This document shows, piece after piece, positions 58,582 to 64,000 of a stretch of DNA of 64,000 nt. A model generated the notes under the pieces. It had not been told where the DNA came from and ran no database searches. It saw nothing but the letters and a program-made list of their open reading frames with translations. Position 1 is the stretch's first letter, and every line of letters begins with the position of its first letter. Made by a program: the position numbers and the translations under genes. Location of the stretch: the NCBI GenBank assembly GCA_020744225.1, contig JAGMWG010000001.1:3720001-3784000 (forward strand), written 5' to 3'. This stretch comes from Paraphoma chrysanthemicola. Taxonomy: Eukaryota > Ascomycota > Dothideomycetes > Pleosporales > Phaeosphaeriaceae.

Positions 58582-59723
58582 CTATTTTGTTCCCTGCGCT
58601 CCATGAGGCACTCCCGTTCTCCGCCTTGCCATGCTTTCCCCAATCGCATTCCTGACCTCCCGCTCCTGATGCACCACGTTCTGCACCATGTATTTCTTCA
58701 GCGCCTCTCTAAGCTCGCTCTTCGCCTTCTCATTGTCCCTGTACGGTATGCTCTCCAGCTCCAATAGTCGCCCAGAATCCTTGTTTGTCTCTGCGACAAA
58801 TGCGCTGAGGCGGTCAAGCTGTTTGTGGCGCGCATCTTCGGTATCGTCGGTAGGCTTGGTTGGGCGTTGGGGATCGTCTCGGTAAAGAGGCATGAGGAGA
58901 CCCAAAAATTGAGCGGCTGATATGGATGCTTTCTTGATGATAGCAGTAAGCTGGAAGGGAAGGTATGCTGGGCGAAGATTGAGCGATGCCATGAGTGGAT
59001 TGAGGTATTGGGTTAAGAAAGGAGGATGATCGGGTCGTGTCGCGGTCCGTATCTCGAACATTGCAACAGCCAGAAGTCCCAGATACCGCCAGTAGCTTCC
59101 GTCAGTCAGGAAGCCAAGCGCATTCGCCCCAATGAGCACAATGAAGAAAGCTCCATAAGTTGTAGCAGCAGTCAGCAGCACGCTGTCCACATAGTCCTTG
59201 ATCGTGATGCAGCTCGGACACTGCGCAAATATCTCCGGCCCAAATCGATCATACGCAAATCGCTTTGCCGGGTCGAGCACAATATCTCTCATCGTCTTAA
59301 GATGCACAAAGTATTGGTTCGCCAGTTCCCTATCCACGCCCGCTCCAATCTTATCGGGGTGGAATTTGATCGTGAGCTTGCGGAAGCGCGAGTTGATGCC
59401 GTTCTCATCCACGTCGATAGGTACACCAAGCTGGTTGTACGCGTTCGAGGAACGTTGGAGGTTGAAGTCGACTTCGTATATCGTGAACGCAAAGTAGGCG
59501 AAATAGACCGCCATGAGGATATAGCGCCGGTGCTTGATGAAACGCGCGCTGCCGGGCTGTGGCTTTGGATCACCAGCGCGAACGAAGATGCTATAGAGGA
59601 CTGCTTGTACCCATCCTGCCGCCTTCGCTGTATTAGCTGTACGTTCGGGGACAATGGAGATTGATAATAAGTACCAGAGGGATTAAGAATTGCCACACCA
59701 GGAAAGGCCCGATGGTATCCCAT
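58582..59723 (-). CDS. ER membrane J-domain protein (Erj5-like)
   Basis: A co-chaperone expected to stimulate an Hsp70 (BiP/Kar2) at the ER membrane. 364 residues: exon 1 is 59723-59675, a 47-bp intron (branch CTAAT) follows, and exon 2 is 59627-58582. The junction gives NPSAKAAGWVQAVLYSIFVR, in frame with the second exon only in this reading. Order: short N-terminus, RAGDPKPQPGSARF, a first membrane helix about 47-67 (YILMAVYFAYFAFTIY), J domain about 75-140 with YNQLGVPID and the HPD tripeptide in KFHPDKIG, a second helix (TTYGAFFIVLIGANALGFL), and a charged tail with KSELREAL. The ATG at 59723 is preferred; an in-frame ATG at 59891 would add 56 residues of low-quality sequence. Confidence 0.88.
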
Positions 59724-60383
59724 GATAAGTTTGCCTTTGCCATGATATGTGAGCCTTAGCGAGTGTCGTCGATAAGAAGTGTGGTCATGATAGTGGTAGA
59801 CGTGTTGCGGCACAGGATGTGTTGGAAGCCAAGTGGCATTCCGCTCGGAACGTTCCGAAATATGAAGTCTACGCGCCGTCTGCTTAGTCATGCACGCGTG
59901 AATTTCTTGGTTGACTGATTTCTACGACCTTTGTCACCGCTGATCGATTGTCAAATCTGATCGTGCTCATGTTCCTCTCAGCAGTCATGCGTTTTGTTAA
60001 TGGTTTTGAATACACAATATAATTGTTCGACACACTCGGCGTAGTCACTAGCGAACAAGGAAGACAATGCTAACGAACAACAGTATGCAATTGTCTAATG
60101 GGTATAGGACGATCGATGAAACATCCGTTGTATGCGAAATGCTCACAAAATAGGAAATATGGAACTAACTCCCATGAAATGCAAGTCATTTCCTCCGCTC
60201 CAAAACTTTCTTCGCGATTGCAGAGGCGACGTCCACATCGCTCTCTTGACGACTATAGCGTCGGGTATCTTTCTCCACTCGCTCTCCAGGCATCGGCAAG
60301 CCGATATTGCAGCGCATCCATGGCACTGTCTTGTAGGATATGCGACCTGCGCTTGTACCAACGCGTCAGAATTGTTCAAGCAT
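59724..60383. other. Intergenic region
   Basis: 660 bp between the J-protein's 5' end and the sugar transporter's 3' end. Contains only the possible longer N-terminus of the J-protein. Confidence 0.5.
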
Positions 60384-62072
60384 TTATACCTGAACGTTCT
60401 GGTCTGGCATCATGCCCTCCTGCTCGCGCCTCTTCTCCTTGAAAGATCCGTCAGATGATCCCGCCTCCTCGTCGTGCATGTCAACGCCAAGCTCGCGAGA
60501 GTAGGACTCAATCTCAGTATCGTCCAGCATCGGAAGCTCCTTTGCGGCGAGCACGTAGCTCTTCTTCTCAATGAAGCCCTTGGCGAAGATGAGGTCGATT
60601 TCCTCAAGGGAACGACCAGACGTCTCGGGGTAGAAGAAGTAGATGATGGGGAAGAAGCATGCGTTGAGGACGGCAAAGAAGAGGTATGTTCCCCAGCCAA
60701 TGCTGGTGATCAACACAGGTGTGATCATGACGATAAAGAAATTCCAGAGCCAGTTGTTGATGGTGGAGAATGCGTTCGCCTTCGCACGGGTCTTGAGAGG
60801 ATTAACCTCAGCTGGGTATAGCCATGGCAGTGGTAGCCAAGTAGCACCAAAGAAGGCAATGTAGATGAAGAGGCCAACAGCGGCACCATTCGCCGCACCA
60901 GTTTCGGAAGGTGGGATGAGGCATGCGAAGGTGAGGACCATAGCAAGACACTGTCCTACCGTGCCAATGAGGAAGAGCTTGCGACGGCCGATGCGTTCAA
61001 TCAAGAACCAAGACGTGGTCGCGAAGATGGCATAGACCACCATATTGACTCCGCCCAACAACAGAGCGAGGTTGTGGTCGGTACCCAAAGCGTCCTGGCA
61101 GAGAATAGGGAAATAGTAGATAACTGCATTGCATCCCGACAGTTGTTGCATGAACTGGGAAGAAGCACCAACGATCATGCGACGGAAGTACTGAGTCTTG
61201 CCGTTGGTGAAGAGCAGCTTGGTGGGAACCTTGCCACCACCGCCAGCCTTGCGGACAGCGTCCTTGATGACACCCATCTGGATCATGACCTCAGGGTCGT
61301 CGCGTCGTAGACCGTTCAACGCAGCCATGATGGTCGCAGCTTCTTCTTCGCGATGGTGGGTGAGCAGCCAGCGTGGCGATTCAGGGAGCTGAATCATCAA
61401 GGCAAGGACGATGAATGCGAACACGCACTGGAATGCGATAGGGAACCTCCAGGTGAAGTCATCAGGGCCGTAGAGACAACCGTAGTCAATCCAGTACGCG
61501 ATGAGAGTGCCGATAGCGACCATGGAGCCTTCTACACATATGACCTTTCCACGGTTCTTGGCCTTGCAGCATCTAGTATGTCGTTAGTATACGATCAGGC
61601 TTTGAGTTGAAGTAACTTACTCCGCCTGGTAGGTTGGGATCGTGGAAGTGTTGATACCGTTTCCGATGCCAGTGATGCAGCGGCCAATGATGAACTGCGC
61701 AGTAGCACCGCCATTTGGAGGTACACAGGCAATCTGAATGATGACACCGATAATCATAACAAATGCTCCAAGGAAGATCGAATTACGACGCCCAAGCTTA
61801 TCTCCAGCAAGGAAGATGAAGCATGCGCCGAGGAAACAGCCACAAGCATAGATGGAGACAACGAAGCCCTCGTAGGTGCTGTCACCGTCGACCTGAGGGA
61901 ATGCGGCTTGGAAGGCAGGAGCAGAGATGATACCGCTCATAACACCCTGATCGTAGCCGAAGAGTAGGAAATCGGTAGTAGCAACAATGGTGATGAGAAC
62001 TTGGAGCATACGTCCAGACTGCCCCCAGTAGGTGGGGACACCAGAGTCATTGTCCTTTGTGCGGCCTCCCAT
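60384..62072 (-). CDS. Sugar transporter, major facilitator superfamily
   Basis: 546 residues, 12 membrane segments expected, plasma membrane. Exons are 62072-61621 and 61572-60384; the 48-bp intron (GTAAGT donor, ACTAAC branch) splits a Glu codon in YQAE-CCKAKNRGK. Sugar-porter signatures: FGYDQGVMSGI in helix 1, GDKLGRRNS between helices 2 and 3, RCITGIGNGI, PESPRWLL after helix 6, QQLSGCNAVIYYFP in helix 7, ERIGRRK, and PETSGRSLEEID at the end. The C-terminal tail is acidic then basic. The sequence fits hexose or STL1-like glycerol/sugar porters; substrate not determinable. Upstream sequence has several SYGGRG matches (62113, 62352, 62384), but this motif is common by chance. Confidence 0.93.
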
Positions 62073-64000
62073 TGTGAATGATGAACAAAACGATGAAAGC
62101 TGGAGAGAGATACTGGGGGAGAATCCGCGGGATGGGGTTCAGCTTTAAACGATCAACATCAACCACCTCGAGGGTACTTCGGCGGATATCCAGCAAAGGC
62201 CGCCTACTAGCCGATCCACACCAAACCCACATTTCTAGCAACTCGTCTGACACGTGGAGACGACTAGATAACGAGTTTTCCAGTATCTCGGGCTTGGCTT
62301 GGTGTTGCAATGCTACATGGTTGTGACTGGCGGGAAAGGCGCAAGTGAACAGTGGAGATAAGGCGACCCAGCAGGGTTCGGCGGTGGAGCAAGACATCTT
62401 GGACCAATCTTGAGGGGGAGCGGAGCGCGCTTGGGGTGGAACAAGAGCGCTCGGCAATGTTGGACTCTCGTCCTAGCCGAAGTATTGTGCGCCTTGCGTC
62501 ATAGCTCGAAAGTGGATTTGATTGCTTAACTGGAGGTTCCGAATGAATGCTCGACGCTTAGGTGCGGGAAGGGCCTAACGCCTGGTCCGAAAGTGAGTGT
62601 AGGTATTGCTACGGGAGAGACTTTTTGCCCGACCACGGGCAGCGACGTCATCACAAGGATCGAAAAGAGAAGAGATTGTTGCAAAAGCTCTTCGCTCTAC
62701 AAAACCATCGGCGGAGCGTACGCCCGTGTTCTTCACGTGGGGAAAATTACTCCTCTCAACATCTCCATCTCTACGTCATTCTTGGAGCATCCCATGCAGG
62801 GTCGGAGCGGCCGTGCACTTGCGGCTCAGCAGCCTCTTCGACTTGGCGCCGATCTTGTCCGATTGGGATGGCTCCCGAGAACGTTCAAACACACGTTGGG
62901 AGCAGCGGTGACGGAATGACATTGAGCGCTCGGCTACGCTATGATAAAAACATGCCAACGCTCAGTCGCAGAGGGAAGCAAAGCCGGCGAACAAGACGTC
63001 ATTGCGGGAGGATCGTGGTATCGATCGATACCGAGGTTCGCGCACGGACTTTCACTCTCGAGGTAGATATTTGGTGCGAAGTACAGTGGATAGCTGACAT
63101 GACTTCCTCTTCCCGCGGTTGCCAGTTTCACTCGTGTCAGCCAGGTCTGGCGGCTACTCGGACGCGGACGAGAAGTCTCTTGCATGAAGGAGTGCATGTT
63201 GATCAGCGAGCTGCAGACAGATTGGGGCACGAATGAGGCTAGTGTGCCGAGGCTGCTTACCTACGCACGCTTTCGGATCAGCCTAATCAGGAAAAGCCGG
63301 CAAACACAACTTCCCACTTCCTCCGCATAACCGTTCATCCCTCCATCGATTTCATGGATAGTTCCGGTGTCAATTTCCCGACTAGCCAACATGAAAGGCC
63401 TAGTAGGCTCCCCAGTCACCTGAAAGATCCTTCGAATGTCCTACAGGATCTTCTCATTCTCCGACTGCCTCACAACGACTGGCCGCGTTGAATGGATGCG
63501 AAAAGTACAAATGGGTGGAGGTCACTCCAGCCCAAGACTTACCGATTCGCTTCTGTTGTCAATCTGTTTCTCGTAATAAAGTGCACAATAGCTGCAAGAA
63601 CCACGAAAATGGTAGACCAGCTTTCAGACTTTAGGCGGCGACATGATAGCCACCGTAGAGATGATGGCAACAACCCATTATAGCATCTTGGACGGACGAG
63701 GGCTACCGCATCAGAATCATTCCCTGCAACACCTCTTGCACTCCCATCAACGCCACGCTTCTGATGGTTTGCATAAGTCGCACCACGTCTCCCTCGCATC
63801 CACATGTTCGTTTCTCTGTTTCCTGCTTTCAGTTTCCTTCCATATACGAGCAGGTCCGACTTAGGTACTGTCTTACCTCCAGTTCCTCTCTTGATCTCCC
63901 TCGTGACACCTAAAGCTCGACGAGTGAGAAGAGAAACCATGCTGACCCACCCACGCTTTCCAGTCTGACGCTTATGACCCGGGCTGGGCCCGCTTCTTCA
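62073..64000. other. Gene-free end region, promoter of the sugar transporter
   Basis: The first 500 bp are the transporter's upstream region. The largest open frame (62562-63236) begins at GTG and has no domain; the minus-strand frame 63539-63940 is also unrecognised. No repeats seen. Confidence 0.5.

Noticed and set aside
62562..63236. 224-codon open frame near the window end
   Set aside because: GTG start, no domain, composition like the surrounding noncoding DNA.
1..64000. CRISPR arrays, prokaryotic operons or ribosomal RNA genes
   Set aside because: No regularly spaced repeats, no Shine-Dalgarno-type operons and no rRNA-like blocks; genes are intron-bearing and fungal.

Overview
The window is fungal nuclear DNA from a filamentous ascomycete. 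The genes carry short introns (about 40-105 bp) with GT..AG ends and CTRAY-type branch sites, and they encode fungal-specific families: Zn2Cys6 regulators, a HET-domain protein, an RTA1-like membrane protein, a hybrid histidine kinase, and many 2EXR/F-box-like proteins. The gene mix and spacing suggest a Dothideomycete-like species, but the exact lineage is not determined here. Splice models were made by hand and checked for reading-frame continuity; none was tested against RNA or a database.

Layout. 1-8.4 kb: 3' part of a RhoGEF, an SBDS-domain (Rtc3-like) protein, a 2.8-kb gene-free stretch, and a Cys-rich single-pass membrane protein. 8.4-9.2 kb: two copies of a roughly 77-bp repeat. 9.2-19.6 kb: a compact nitrogen-catabolism neighbourhood, with an amidase and a flavin monoamine oxidase transcribed divergently from one promoter region, then an MFS transporter and a Zn2Cys6 regulator. 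Both of the last two carry apparent frameshifts. 19.6-22.9 kb: a decayed island with an NLR remnant, a broken coiled-coil gene holding a (GAA)n tract, and a third copy of the 77-bp repeat. 22.9-24.9 kb: an intact F-box/beta-propeller-like gene. 25-39.6 kb: mostly 2EXR/F-box-like relatives in varying states of decay, interspersed with an intact Zn2Cys6 regulator, an RTA1-like gene and a short-chain dehydrogenase. 40-51 kb: conserved genes (hybrid histidine kinase, WW/glycine-zipper protein, 77-aa CYSTM protein, TDG/MUG-type DNA glycosylase). 51-58.4 kb: an F-box gene, a HET gene, a broken membrane protein and another 2EXR gene cut short by a stop. 58.6-62.1 kb: an ER J-protein and a sugar transporter. 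62.1-64 kb: no gene seen.

Taken together, conserved housekeeping and signalling genes read cleanly through all their introns, while accessory genes (2EXR family, NLR, transporter/regulator pair, one membrane protein) are repeatedly interrupted by frameshifts or stops. That contrast argues for real gene decay in accessory blocks rather than general sequence error. The most coherent functional unit is the amidase/amine-oxidase pair with its transporter and regulator. The most unusual genomic feature is the local spread of 2EXR-like genes.
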